Shown here: in pieces, positions 52,531 to 60,473 of the stretch
How the letters are laid out: every line of letters begins with the position of its first letter
Position numbering within the stretch: position 1 is the first letter of the stretch
Origin: Microglena sp. YARC
Lineage: Eukaryota > Chlorophyta > Chlorophyceae > Chlamydomonadales > Chlamydomonadaceae
Direction of reading: 5' to 3'
Assembly: GCA_022414725.1 (NCBI GenBank)
Contig: CM039466.1
Location: 34,777,004-34,841,003 of the forward strand
Length of the DNA stretch: 64,000 nt
Notes under the pieces: generated by a model
What the model was told of the DNA's origin: nothing
Seen by the model: the letters and a program-made list of their open reading frames with translations, nothing else
Database searches by the model: none
Translations under genes and position numbers: made by a program

Positions 52531-52890
52531 CGGACGCTTGATGAATGGATAGAGTGGGCAGGCGCGCTCCGCATGAAAGCATCGAAGTGCAGAAAAGTAA
52601 CGAAATGCAACGATAAACTCTCGGCTGCAGGTGAAGTCGTTGAGAAAACTGAAAAGCCCCTCAAATCTTGTATCGAGAGCAAATGTCATAGTAGTTATGA
52701 ACTCATGGCGAGGCTGACCAATAATTCCAAAACCGCCATGAGCTCGTTCGATAAACACGCAACCACCGCGCAATGCGGTGCCGTCCATTGCTCGAATGAA
52801 GGCGTGAAATATGGAAAGGCGACCAAAGCATGGGACGCAATATCGAAGCGATGCGATATTCCCCGAAAGGGATGTGTCGGTGATTGTTGA
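52531..52890 (+). CDS. Family I, right copy, 5'-truncated
   Basis: Open from the LINE target-site duplication to a stop at 52890, with TLDEWIEWAGALRMKASKCR and a cysteine/lysine-rich C-terminus ending GCVGDC. The first 60 or so residues known from the left copy are missing. Before the LINE landed, the gene was already joined to the ACTATGGGAATTC part of a hairpin element. This copy keeps the C-terminal frame that is shifted in the left copy. Confidence 0.6.
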   Translation, partial: RTLDEWIEWAGALRMKASKCRKVTKCNDKLSAAGEVVEKTEKPLKSCIESKCHSSYELMARLTNNSKTAMSSFDKHATTAQCGAVHCSNEGVKYGKATKAWDAISKRCDIPRKGCVGDC

Positions 52891-52937
52891 GGCAGGGTCT
52901 TACGCAACCGCATTTACTCAAACGAAAGCCGTGTGTA

Positions 52938-52957
52938 TCAAGCAGGCTTCTGCTTGA
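52938..52957. repeat. Dispersed hairpin
   Basis: TCAAGCAGGCTTCTGCTTGA between families I and H. Mirror of 24499-24518. Confidence 0.9.
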
Positions 52958-53017
52958 CAACCCTAGTTGTTGCAGATAGTTGCTTTGGGAAAAACGTTGG
53001 GGGGTGCATGAGCTCAC

Positions 53018-53494
53018 CTACGTGCGAGGATATTTAGCTTCGTAATAGCATGGATCGATACAGAATATACAACTGCACGAAAAACATAACAGCAAGCAGC
53101 TCCAGAATGCCCTTTTCCTGAGCGGAAGATACCCGAATAGCCTTACGTAATCGTCCATGTATTCCCACGTGTTTGCCGTGTACGTCTTTTCTATCTCTAC
53201 AATCTTCTTCAATCGAGCAGCATTCTGGTCGTACTCAATTTTGGCACCAGATAATAGGTGGATTGTCGTGCCGTCAAACGTGAACATAGTCTTATTCATC
53301 ACGTTCGATGTACGCCTGAAGTAGAATGTCTCTTTGTACAGGTCGAGTATTTCTAAACATTTCTTGGCGTCATCCTCATTATCGAATACCACCGTTCCAT
53401 GTAAAATAAACTTGTTGCTCCTGTCATTCCACGTACTGCCTGAAACTGTGAAACACACATACATGCTTGTCTCCAACTTCTTGAAGTTATCCAT
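53018..53494 (-). CDS. Family H, small protein with C-terminal membrane segment, intact
   Basis: 158 codons from MDNFKKLETSMYVCFTVSGS. I choose this ATG over one 36 bases upstream because it is conserved in the left copy and follows an AAACAGAA stretch. The body is soluble-looking alpha/beta (TVVFDNEDDAKKCLEILDLY, then FDGTTIHLLSGAKIEYDQNA). The end holds a cysteine-rich hydrophobic segment (AFWSCLLLCFSCSCIFCI), suggesting a tail-anchored or short-TM protein. I recognise no family. It lies head to head with family G across about 350 bp. Confidence 0.65.
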   Translation of the reverse strand: MDNFKKLETSMYVCFTVSGSTWNDRSNKFILHGTVVFDNEDDAKKCLEILDLYKETFYFRRTSNVMNKTMFTFDGTTIHLLSGAKIEYDQNAARLKKIVEIEKTYTANTWEYMDDYVRLFGYLPLRKRAFWSCLLLCFSCSCIFCIDPCYYEAKYPRT

Positions 53495-53845
53495 TGTTTC
53501 TGTTTTACACAGAAGAGATAGGGTGCGCAAAGCAATATACTAGACATAGTCTTGATTTTTTATACTTGTGAAAAATAAACATGGTATCATTCTCATCAGA
53601 CAGGTGTCTGCCAGGTAGTGTAGCCAAGTCTGCGTGTGTAGCGTTGTAGACATCTTGACAGATGACACACAAAGCACACGACCTGTATTGTCAGAGTGTA
53701 AGTAAGTGGATACACTCAACGGAACATATAAATGAAACGTCTCTGTGTACGGCCACACGCGGTATTACTTAAAGCCTACAGTCGGCGGAACAGTATCTTG
53801 TTTGTCAGAACTGCTTTCATTTGTTCATGCACACAGATAATAAGC

Positions 53846-54230
53846 ATGGACTTCAATAATACATCACCAGCTCAGCTAGGCATCATCATCGCTGACGGAG
53901 GGCCACACAAGAATGCTGCATTGGCTGCACTTGTCCAAACTGCTGAGCGAGCTGATGAGGCAGTGCGGGTGGCGCATGCGGCTGTTGAAGCTGCCGTAGC
54001 CCTGCTGCGAAACAACAACCGGTATGATTTGCTTTGTTGTCTCTATAGCCATTTGAACAACCTAGACAACATCATTGGTATAACACACGACGCTTGTGAT
54101 TGTGATTGCACACAGGTGGGTCATCAACTCAACGGAGAAATCGGTGCTTCAGACTGCCCTGCAAGTCCTTCAACCAAGTGGCCATGCCGCTCTGGTGCAG
54201 GGAGGGATTGGAAGGCAGGCATGGGGTTGA
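53846..54230 (+). CDS. Family G, 96-residue protein with a 94-nt intron, intact
   Basis: Exon 1 at 53846-54021 starts MDFNNTSPAQLGIIIADGG and is rich in alanine helix (AALAALVQTAERADEAVRVA). Removing 54022-54115 (GTATGA...CACAG) joins exon 2 in frame, which continues as WVINSTEKSVLQTALQVLQP and ends RQAWG at 54230. Without splicing the frame runs through a compositionally different cysteine-rich stretch. The exon 2 frame keeps the amphipathic helical character, and both arms keep the intron length and ends. CTACAGTCGGCGGAACAG lies 53-70 bases upstream. Function unknown; the helices suggest a coiled or membrane-active peptide. Confidence 0.6.
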
Positions 54231-54415
54231 TCCATTGCGTCATGGAGTTGTACATGATAATTGGATTAATAGGGAATGGTACTACTTTGCCTCCTGGTAT
54301 CACCGGATGAGGAAGATGCTCAGGCCCCCTATTTTGAAAACAAAGTTAAACTTGACAACCCTAGTGAATTTCCTTCATTTCATATTTGCTTATTAATCGG
54401 TAAATAGATACTTGT

Positions 54416-54754
54416 TCAAGTGCAGTTTATGTTTCTGCAAATTCTAAGAAAGTGCAGCTCAGTTGAATGTAGTCCGAATAGGTTAGCAAATCGGAGGGCT
54501 TTTTCGATACTATGTGGAGACGTTTGACTCATGTTATTAATTGCATGCAAGAAGGCATTTTCTTTGAACACCAGCAATCTCCCTGGTTCTCTAGTTGTTT
54601 GCATGTAAGGTAAATCAACTTTTATTCCGTTGAAGTCTTCACATATCTCCCTGTTCAGATCGACATGTATGTAGCAGTCTTGACGCGAAACAACTCTATC
54701 TATATCAGACACGGGGTGAGTGGATGCCTGAATAACCAAGCGACAAGCGTTCAT
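54416..54754 (-). CDS. Family F, unrecognised 112-residue protein, intact
   Basis: It starts MNACRLVIQASTHPVSDIDR. The middle has SRQDCYIHVDLNREICEDFN and REPGRLLVFKEN, and the C-terminus is helical with HSTELHFLRICRNINCT. Single-domain size, no signal peptide. It is about 90 percent identical to the left copy as judged by eye. A third fragment of the family (57375-57508) sits before family B. Upstream sequence is AT-rich, with runs of AAAAA before the start. Confidence 0.6.
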   Translation of the reverse strand: MNACRLVIQASTHPVSDIDRVVSRQDCYIHVDLNREICEDFNGIKVDLPYMQTTREPGRLLVFKENAFLHAINNMSQTSPHSIEKALRFANLFGLHSTELHFLRICRNINCT

Positions 54755-55124
54755 CTTAGTTTTCTTTTTAGAATTATCATCGCCTTATGCTTTTTGGCCT
54801 GATTTACTTAAACCCATTAAGCAAAATAGTAGTGAATATTTTGCAACATTTATTTACTCCTTGTCCCACTACTCCCTGCTCGCCCACGGTATACACGCAG
54901 TGCGGACGATTATGCATGTAATGGGCGTTCCTTCCTCCGGGCGGATTTTTTAAAATGTCTACTCAGAATTTAGAGCCTCCAGAACGACTCATACAAATTC
55001 AAAAAGACAAAATACAAAAGACAAAAAGACAAAAAACCTGGAGTGTCACAGGGACAATGAGTGGGACAAGGAGAAGAGTGGGCGGATGCAACTGGTTACA
55101 ATAGCTCTCAATCAATAGATCTCC

Positions 55125-55155
55125 ATCTCCATCTCCATCTCCATCTCCATCCCCC
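55125..55155. repeat. (CCATCT)n hexamer repeat
   Basis: Five hexamers, against about four in the mirror tract near 21543, just behind family E. Confidence 0.9.
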
Positions 55156-55161
55156 ACCTCA

Positions 55162-55518
55162 TCAACCTCCAGCCCCACCCGCCGCCATGCTAAGTGGGCA
55201 TACACCACAGTTACAGGCTCCGAATGTAGTCGAGTGATCGACTTTCAAAACTGCATTTGCAGGGCAATCCCTGCAATTCACCAGCAAAGGGAGAGGCATA
55301 CCAAACATCTCCATAATTAGGACACGAAAATCTGGAGATGACGAGTGCTTCAAATCTCGCAGTCGACCCCCTTCTCTGTTGACATCCTCGCCACCATCCT
55401 CGTCGATGATGCAAAAGTTGCCATGCTTTATGTACGGCAAACTTCCTACATACTCGAAATCCATACACATTGCAGTTCGGAGCCGAATCTTGATAGACCC
55501 TTTCTTCTTCATAGCCAT
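55162..55518 (-). CDS. Family E, unrecognised 118-residue protein, intact
   Basis: It begins MAMKKKGSIKIRLRTAMCMD, continues with FEYVGSLPYIKHGNFCIIDE, and has a conserved core FRVLIMEMFGMPLPLLVNC. It ends in a glycine/alanine tail (SMAAGGAGG) that runs into the hexamer repeat. The start is uncertain: in the left copy an earlier ATG gives MFAGTEDAMKKKG in frame, while here that frame is shifted. The product has a basic N-terminus and a hydrophobic core and no recognised domain. Confidence 0.5.
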   Translation of the reverse strand: MAMKKKGSIKIRLRTAMCMDFEYVGSLPYIKHGNFCIIDEDGGEDVNREGGRLRDLKHSSSPDFRVLIMEMFGMPLPLLVNCRDCPANAVLKVDHSTTFGACNCGVCPLSMAAGGAGG

Positions 55519-55599
55519 CTTCAGTGCCTGCGAACATGGGTGGATGTTTGGTCAGCTCATGCTTTCGCAGCCAGCACAATCTTCGCAATCAATTACTGG

Positions 55600-55880
55600 A
55601 TAATGCTTTCGCAGTGGAGCCATAGAGCCTAGCAAGCCAGCGCAATCCAAACGCGAACTTCGCAAATACTAGCAGCAATGAAAGTAACCATGACTGGATA
55701 ATGCTTTCGCAGGTGGAGCCATAGAGCTAGCAAGCCAGCGCAATCCAAACGCGAACTTCTCAAATACTAGCAGCAATGAAAGTAACCATGACTGGATAAT
55801 GCTTTCGCAGGTGGAGCCATAGAGCTAGCAAGCCTCGCAAATACTAGCAGCAATGAAAGTAACCATGACTAGATCTCGAT
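55600..55880. repeat. Tandem repeats, about three units
   Basis: Mirror of 20650-21105 with fewer units. One unit lacks, and two have, the GCGCAATCCAAACGCGAACTT insert. Confidence 0.9.
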
Positions 55881-56191
55881 GACTGCTACTATTGAACTCA
55901 CCCTCGGAATTAGCTTTCGGAGTTCGCTGGATGCTCCCTAACACACTGAGTTCACCCTCGGAATTAGCTTTCGGATTTCGATGGATACTCCCTAACACAC
56001 TGAGTTCGTGAGCGAAGAATTGGAGTACTTCGGTACTTGGTTAAGATTGACATGGCTGGGTGTGGCTTGGCCTGGGTGCGTCAAGTAGGGTTCGTATTTT
56101 TCGAGGCGCATGGGGACATGTGTCGGATATGACTTGTTTACACTCGTGGTTCGATGCGCATGGGGACACGTGTCGTCTCAAGCAGACTTCG

Positions 56192-56504
56192 CTTCAAGTA
56201 CGTGGACCATGTTACATTCAATGACGATATGTGGGAGTGCAACGCAGTATGGTTGCATTGCCTACATTTACCAAACGGATCAATTTATACAGCGTCGGTC
56301 TTTGAGATGCTGAAGGAGGCAGTCAACATTTTGTCACACACACCCGGTGCAGCAAGGTACACACTCCTCGACTCGCATGATGATGCGCACCGTTTGGGAG
56401 GAGCGCACCTAATTCTCACAAGGGGGTGGTCATTCGTTTTCTACGCCATGACCGGGAGCAGGTTAGGGGGCAAGGTCTTACTGGCCGTAGTAAGGCCAAA
56501 GTAA
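56192..56504 (+). CDS. Family C, right copy, N-terminus deleted
   Basis: From CGCTTCAAGTACGTGGACC the gene is open to a stop at 56504: RLRFKYVDHVTFNDDMWECN, VFEMLKEAVNILSHTPGAAR, GGAHLILTRGWSFVFYAM, ending VRPK. The upstream half present in the left arm is missing. The coding sequence is fused to the first half of a hairpin (GTCTCAAGCAGACTTC) at a shared GAAGTCT/AGACTTC. It may still be read from an ATG in the element (MRMGTRVV), in frame. No domain was recognised. Confidence 0.55.
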
Positions 56505-56518
56505 GTAGTCCTCGGTGC

Positions 56519-56690
56519 CCGCCCTCCCCCTTCAGAACTTCACTAGGATTGTCAAGCCGACGCATGCTTGATACACGGCTTCTTTTGAGTACCGAACCAC
56601 AGTGAATGCGGTTGCGTAAGACTCAATGCGGCTTTAATCGACGACAAGTGTTTCGTGTGCGCTTCTAAAAACGAGTGTAAACAACGCAAA
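56519..56690. repeat. Composite element in opposite orientation to its neighbours
   Basis: Degenerate hairpin TCAAGCCGACGCATGCTTGA at 56552-56571, then GCGGTTGCGTAAGACTCAATG, GCGGCTTTAATCGACGAC and AAAAACGAGTGTAAACAACG. It begins the right-arm-only cassette carrying the second family A gene, and its GAGTGTAAAC end points at that gene. Confidence 0.85.
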
Positions 56691-56758
56691 ATCCACATCC
56701 ATGACCTTATAAAAACCATTGCGCGATTGCGCGAAGAAAAAGAGTATTCATCGACGCG

Positions 56759-57355
56759 ATGCCGACCGATATATATATCCCGCCTTGTCAGCCCATTTCA
56801 AAACCAGTCCGCAAACTAGGAAAGGCGTTGTCGCTGGACATGGACAGTCTCGGCACAACCAAGTTTCTTAATCGCCTCCACTGCCAGAATGTCAGCCGTC
56901 TCCATGCACTGCGGGCGTCATCGGCTGTTTCCGGTGATCCACGCATCTTGAAGTATAACGCATTGCTTCACCTTATTAAACAAAGACACCACACATCCCC
57001 ACCGTCACGTTTGTTCCTCGTCGCTGTGGAGTACTTCTTCGATGACGGCTGCTGCAAGATCGCCAACGGGGGCGCCCTTGTATTCTCACATGCTATCAAC
57101 ACCCTTTTCGTTGTGGAGGCGAAAATCCTCAAAGCCCCCCCTGCCCAGTATGGACATGACAAGGTGTTGAAAGCCATACAGCAGGCCACTATGTGCGCGA
57201 CTAGACTTTTGTCCTGGCTACCGCATCTCATAAACATGGACCTGAAAGACGGAACCTCACTTGGATATGTGACAATTTCTCGTATGATCGTGACAGCTGT
57301 GAATCGCGGTGGACGCGTCTTCTGTCAAGATATCCACAGCCAGGAAATTTACTAA
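56759..57355 (+). CDS. Family A, possible PD-(D/E)XK nuclease, paralogue 2
   Basis: 198 codons from MPTDIYIPPCQPISKPVRKL. It shares with 58917-59492 the layout HCQNVSRLHALR, then LFLVAVEYFFDDGCCKIANG, then a strand with LFVVEAKILKAP, then KVLKAIQQATMCATRLLSW. Acidic residues followed by E-x-K on a strand and a glutamine-bearing helix resemble the PD-(D/E)XK nuclease core, but the similarity is by eye only. TTATAAAAA lies about 30 bases before the start. This gene exists only in the right arm, inside an added cassette. Confidence 0.6.
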   Translation: MPTDIYIPPCQPISKPVRKLGKALSLDMDSLGTTKFLNRLHCQNVSRLHALRASSAVSGDPRILKYNALLHLIKQRHHTSPPSRLFLVAVEYFFDDGCCKIANGGALVFSHAINTLFVVEAKILKAPPAQYGHDKVLKAIQQATMCATRLLSWLPHLINMDLKDGTSLGYVTISRMIVTAVNRGGRVFCQDIHSQEIY

Positions 57356-57374
57356 GAATTGGAGGAGGAAGATA

Positions 57375-57508
57375 CATGTCGATCTGAACAGGGAGATATG
57401 TGAAGACTTCAACGAATATGAAAGTTGATTTACCTTACATGCAAACAACTAGAGAACCAGGGAGATTGCTGGTGTTCAAAGAAAATGATTTCTTGCATGC
57501 AATTAATT
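57375..57508 (+). pseudogene. Family F fragment, opposite orientation
   Basis: CATGTCGATCTGAACAGGGAG to TTTCTTGCATGCAATTAAT matches the middle of family F. It closes the added cassette and reads in frame into family B, giving a longer 226-codon ORF that is probably accidental. Confidence 0.7.
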
Positions 57509-57624
57509 ATCTCCGCTCCGGCAATCAATGTAATGTAATGTTACGTAATTGGAAGTTGAAACGCTATCTTGCGCTTATTCTGGACAACAAGTGGAAAGCT
57601 ATACTTTATAAACAATCAATCAAT

Positions 57625-58080
57625 ATGATTGACAAGTGTTTTTCTCTACTAATACCTATCTGCATCGCTACCTTCGCTTTTATTTACATAGCTCGACTGA
57701 AGATTGAGCTTGAGACTGAGCGCGCTCGAAATAAGGCAGATGCTGCTCGACTGAAGCTTGAGCTTGAGCTTGAGACGGAGCTTGAGACTGAGCACTCTCT
57801 AAAGAAGGCAGATGCTTCTCGAGTGAATAGTCTGGAGATTGAGCTTGAGACTGAGCGCGCTCGAAATAAGGCATATGTTGCTAGACTGAAGATTGAGACT
57901 GAGCGCGCAGAAGCACTTGAGAAGCAACTGAGGTACGAACTGTCAAGCATGACTGCCGAGCAATGGAATTCCCTGAACGATCATGACAGGCGTCTCAATG
58001 AGGATCTTTGCAAACAATACGGAATCCCCTTCCCCAACATTCAGGAGTCATGCCTCGATTCCGCGATTCATCTTTCATGA
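57625..58080 (+). CDS. Family B, membrane-anchored coiled-coil protein, intact
   Basis: 151 codons from MIDKCFSLLIPICIATFAFI, an N-terminal hydrophobic anchor of about 18 residues. A long charged heptad region follows (RLKIELETERARNKADAARL, with repeated ELETE and TERARNKA units), then a short globular tail (RYELSSMTAEQWNSLNDHD, DLCKQYGIPFPN). An upstream ATG at 57400 would add 75 residues made of a family F fragment and unrelated sequence, so I prefer 57625. The stop TGA falls in ATGAGCGCATGGGGACACG, the start of the next structured element. Function unknown; an elongated membrane-attached protein is likely. Confidence 0.6.
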   Translation: MIDKCFSLLIPICIATFAFIYIARLKIELETERARNKADAARLKLELELETELETEHSLKKADASRVNSLEIELETERARNKAYVARLKIETERAEALEKQLRYELSSMTAEQWNSLNDHDRRLNEDLCKQYGIPFPNIQESCLDSAIHLS

Positions 58081-58215
58081 GCGCATGGGGACACGTGTCG
58101 TCTCAAGCAGACGTCTGCTTAACCAACTATTCCGGGATCATGAAAGAGGAATCGCGGGACCCACGGAGTGGGGCAGGGGAATTCAGCTGCGGACTCGCGG
58201 AAACACGTGTCCTAG
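58081..58215. repeat. Composite element with palindromic hairpin
   Basis: ACACGTGTC, hairpin TCAAGCAGACGTCTGCTTAA at 58103-58122, GGGACCCACGGAGTGGGGC, GAATTCAGCTGCGGACTCG, GGAAACACGTGTC. Confidence 0.88.
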
Positions 58216-58224
58216 GATCTGACT

Positions 58225-58490
58225 TGTCCATCGGAGGAGGACACACGCAAACGGCGGAACACTGTCGAATGTATCGGAGGACACAAGATGCGGAACACTG
58301 TCGAATGTATCGGAGGACACAAGATGCGGAACACTGTCGAATGTATCGGACACCGAATGGCACACGCAGGACCCTCATTGACACACACAAGATGCGGAAC
58401 ACTGTCGAATGTATCGGAGGACACACGCAAACGGCGGAACACTGTCGAATGTATAGGAGGACACACGCAAACGGCGGAACACATGTAGAC
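58225..58490. repeat. Tandem repeats, about seven units of 29-42 bp
   Basis: Units of GCGGAACACTGTCGAATGTA followed by TCGGAGGACACA, with or without CGCAAACG. The mirror array at 18600-18760 has fewer units. Confidence 0.9.
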
Positions 58491-58761
58491 GACTCATCTT
58501 CATCGTCCATCACTCAATCACTCACTCACTCAGATTAAAGGGACCGGCGCTTTGCGTACACAGGCATGCCCAATCCTTGTGTATTGCTGGAGGTACGATA
58601 GCCGGGCATCATAAAAGACCCTCCTCGCCCCGAGACTGCATATTTTTCTTTTCTTCTCCTCATCATCCTCTTCTCTAGCGCGTCATTCGCACACCACCCT
58701 CCTCTTTCTTTTCTTCCATCTACAAATAACGCAAAATACATACACACGCGAATATCTATCC

Positions 58762-58817
<56 letters not shown>

Positions 58818-58819
58818 TT
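58762..58819. repeat. (CT)n microsatellite
   Basis: Mirror of the AG tract at 18287-18345, with a few TTT interruptions. Confidence 0.95.
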
Positions 58820-58916
58820 CCACACGCCACACAGACGGATATGTAAAGCCTTCTTTTGAGATTGGAGTCATTGCCACATCCACGTATGCGCGAAGAAAAG
58901 AGTCTTCATCGACGCG

Positions 58917-59492
58917 ATGCCGACACAACCTTGTCAGCCCATTTCAAATCCAGTCCGCCAACTAGGAAGGGCGCTGGACATGGACAGTCTCGACACATTC
59001 AAGTTTCTTGATCGCCTCCACTGCCGGAATGTCAGCCGTCTCAATGCACTGCGGACGTCATCGGCTACTTCCGGCGATCCACGCGTCTTGGAGTATAACG
59101 CATTGCACCACCTAATTAAACAAAAACACCACACATCCCCATCGTCACGTTTGTTCCTCGTCGCTGTGGAGTACGTCTTCGATGACGGATGCTTCAAGCG
59201 CGCCAACGGGGTCGCCCTTGTATTCTCACATGCTATCAACACACTTTTCGTGGTGGAGACGAAAATCCTCAAAGCCCCTGCCAAAACTGGAAATGCCAAG
59301 GTGTTGAAAGCCATACAGCAGGCCACTATGTGCGCGAGTAGACTTTCGTCCTGGATACCGCATCTCATCAACATTGACATGAAAGAAGGAACAACACTTG
59401 GATTTGTGACAATTCGACGTATGATCGTGACAGCTGTGGATCGCGGTGGACGCGTCTTCAGTCAAGATATCCGCAGCCAGGAAATTGAATAA
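58917..59492 (+). CDS. Family A, possible PD-(D/E)XK nuclease, paralogue 1, intact
   Basis: 191 codons from MPTQPCQPISNPVRQLGRAL. The start is conserved in all three family members and follows a shared leader GAAGAAAAGAGTCTTCATCG. Key segments: HCRNVSRLNALR, LFLVAVEYVFDDGCFKRANG, a strand LFVVETKILKAP with E-x-K, the helix KVLKAIQQATMCASRL, and a C-terminal IRRMIVTAVDRGGRVFSQDI. A nuclease reading rests on the E-x-K strand and the following Q-helix; an uncharacterised viral or host protein is the alternative. No signal peptide or membrane segment. Confidence 0.65.
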   Translation: MPTQPCQPISNPVRQLGRALDMDSLDTFKFLDRLHCRNVSRLNALRTSSATSGDPRVLEYNALHHLIKQKHHTSPSSRLFLVAVEYVFDDGCFKRANGVALVFSHAINTLFVVETKILKAPAKTGNAKVLKAIQQATMCASRLSSWIPHLINIDMKEGTTLGFVTIRRMIVTAVDRGGRVFSQDIRSQEIE

Positions 59493-59525
59493 CTTAGTTA
59501 ACTTAATTAACTCAGGCAAAACACT

Positions 59526-59635
59526 GGAGGTACTGAGATTCGAACCCGGATCTTATATATCGCTTAGTGGGCGACATGATCAAGGAATGAAGAAAATTGG
59601 CTTAACCTCACGCTATACCACTGAGCTACAACCCC
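59526..59635 (-). tRNA. tRNA-like sequence with long variable arm and possible intron
   Basis: On the minus strand GGGGTTG opens the acceptor, then GCTCAGTGGTATAGC (D arm), TGAGG...CCTTG (anticodon stem with an enlarged loop that could hold an intron), TCGCCCACTAAGCGA (long variable arm), and CCGGGTTCGAATCTCAG (T arm with one mismatch), closing TACCTCC. A long variable arm suggests a Leu or Ser type. Several mismatches and an unclear anticodon make a pseudogene likely. In the left arm only the outer edge remains (near 17540). Confidence 0.45.
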
Positions 59636-59869
59636 GTTGACAGATTAGCAACTAAACTATTGTTTTAATAAAAACGAGTGTAAACAATTTTGATCCATAT
59701 AGGTCTCGGCATTGTTTTGCTGAGTATGTAATCATAGTCACTGGCTGACCAAGACGTCTTCAGATTCGATCGCCGTGCACAAAATCATCTTATATCAAAC
59801 GGCGGAACGATGTCGATACTCTTGGGGGAGCACTCACAGATGACGGAAACACACGGTAAAGTAGTCGCG

Positions 59870-59950
59870 GTGATCGCATACCAAGCAGGACTCTGCTAGT
59901 ATCGCTCTAGTTTATCGATAGGGGAATCGCGGGCCGCAGAGCATACCAAA
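59870..59950. repeat. Decayed hairpin element
   Basis: ACCAAGCAGGACTCTGCTAG followed by ATCGATAGGGGAATCGCGGG. It lies beyond the end of the right arm. Confidence 0.6.
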
Positions 59951-60066
59951 AGGGAACAGATCTACTCACAAAAAATGCGGAACTCTGGGCCATTACTTAC
60001 GCCCTAACAACCAAGATAACCGTGTCAAGAACTCCTAATGGCCTCAAATACCGGATTCGACACGCC

Positions 60067-60171
60067 CCTACACGAAATCCTTAATATTACACCAAAAAAG
60101 GAAACTTTTCTCTATTCAAGCCCCCTTATAGGACTTTCCATTTTGGTGTAATTTTGCTACTTTCGTGTAGG
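60067..60171. mobile_element. MITE-like hairpin, 105 bp
   Basis: CCTACACGAAATCCTTAATA and TTACACCAAAA are answered by TTTTGGTGTAAT and TACTTTCGTGTAGG, giving imperfect inverted repeats of about 30 bp around a 40-bp centre. No internal coding. A target-site duplication is not clear. Confidence 0.65.
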
Positions 60172-60473
60172 AAGTAAACAATTGTATATATATATAATGT
60201 ACCTCGTAAGACCTAAAAACAATGAGGATGTCAAGCTGAGTTGAGACAACCAACGTCTGAAGAGGAGAATAAGTTTTTGTTAAAGAGTCTTCTGCGTTGT
60301 TTACAACACTTCATTCGAGGACGTATGTCATGAATGTACGGACGGGGGTCTGCGACAGCCGTCATGGTATGTGTGTGAGCGAATGCCGCCATGGTATGTG
60401 TGTGAGCGATGCTGGTCTGTTTTGCCCACCAGCGTTTGGGGGGGGAGGATAGGGGTGTTCCATCATCATGCAC
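60172..60473. other. No gene seen
   Basis: AT-rich DNA with a TATATATATA tract near 60185, then GTACGGACGGGGGTCTGCGAC and two CGTCATGGTATGTGTGTGAG-like units, which resemble sequence near 15.86 kb. Short ORFs only. Confidence 0.5.

Larger units (their letters stand above)
44262..59735. repeat. Right arm of the 42-kb inverted repeat
   Basis: Reverse-complement partner of 17425-30410. It is longer because of a block at about 46630-52530 (extra J copy, rRNA fragment, small gene, LINE) and an added cassette at about 56510-57510. It lacks three left-arm segments and half of gene C. Confidence 0.95.

Noticed and set aside
57400..58080. 226-codon form of family B
   Set aside because: The first 75 codons are a family F fragment plus unrelated sequence joined by the right-arm cassette; the left copy does not support that start.
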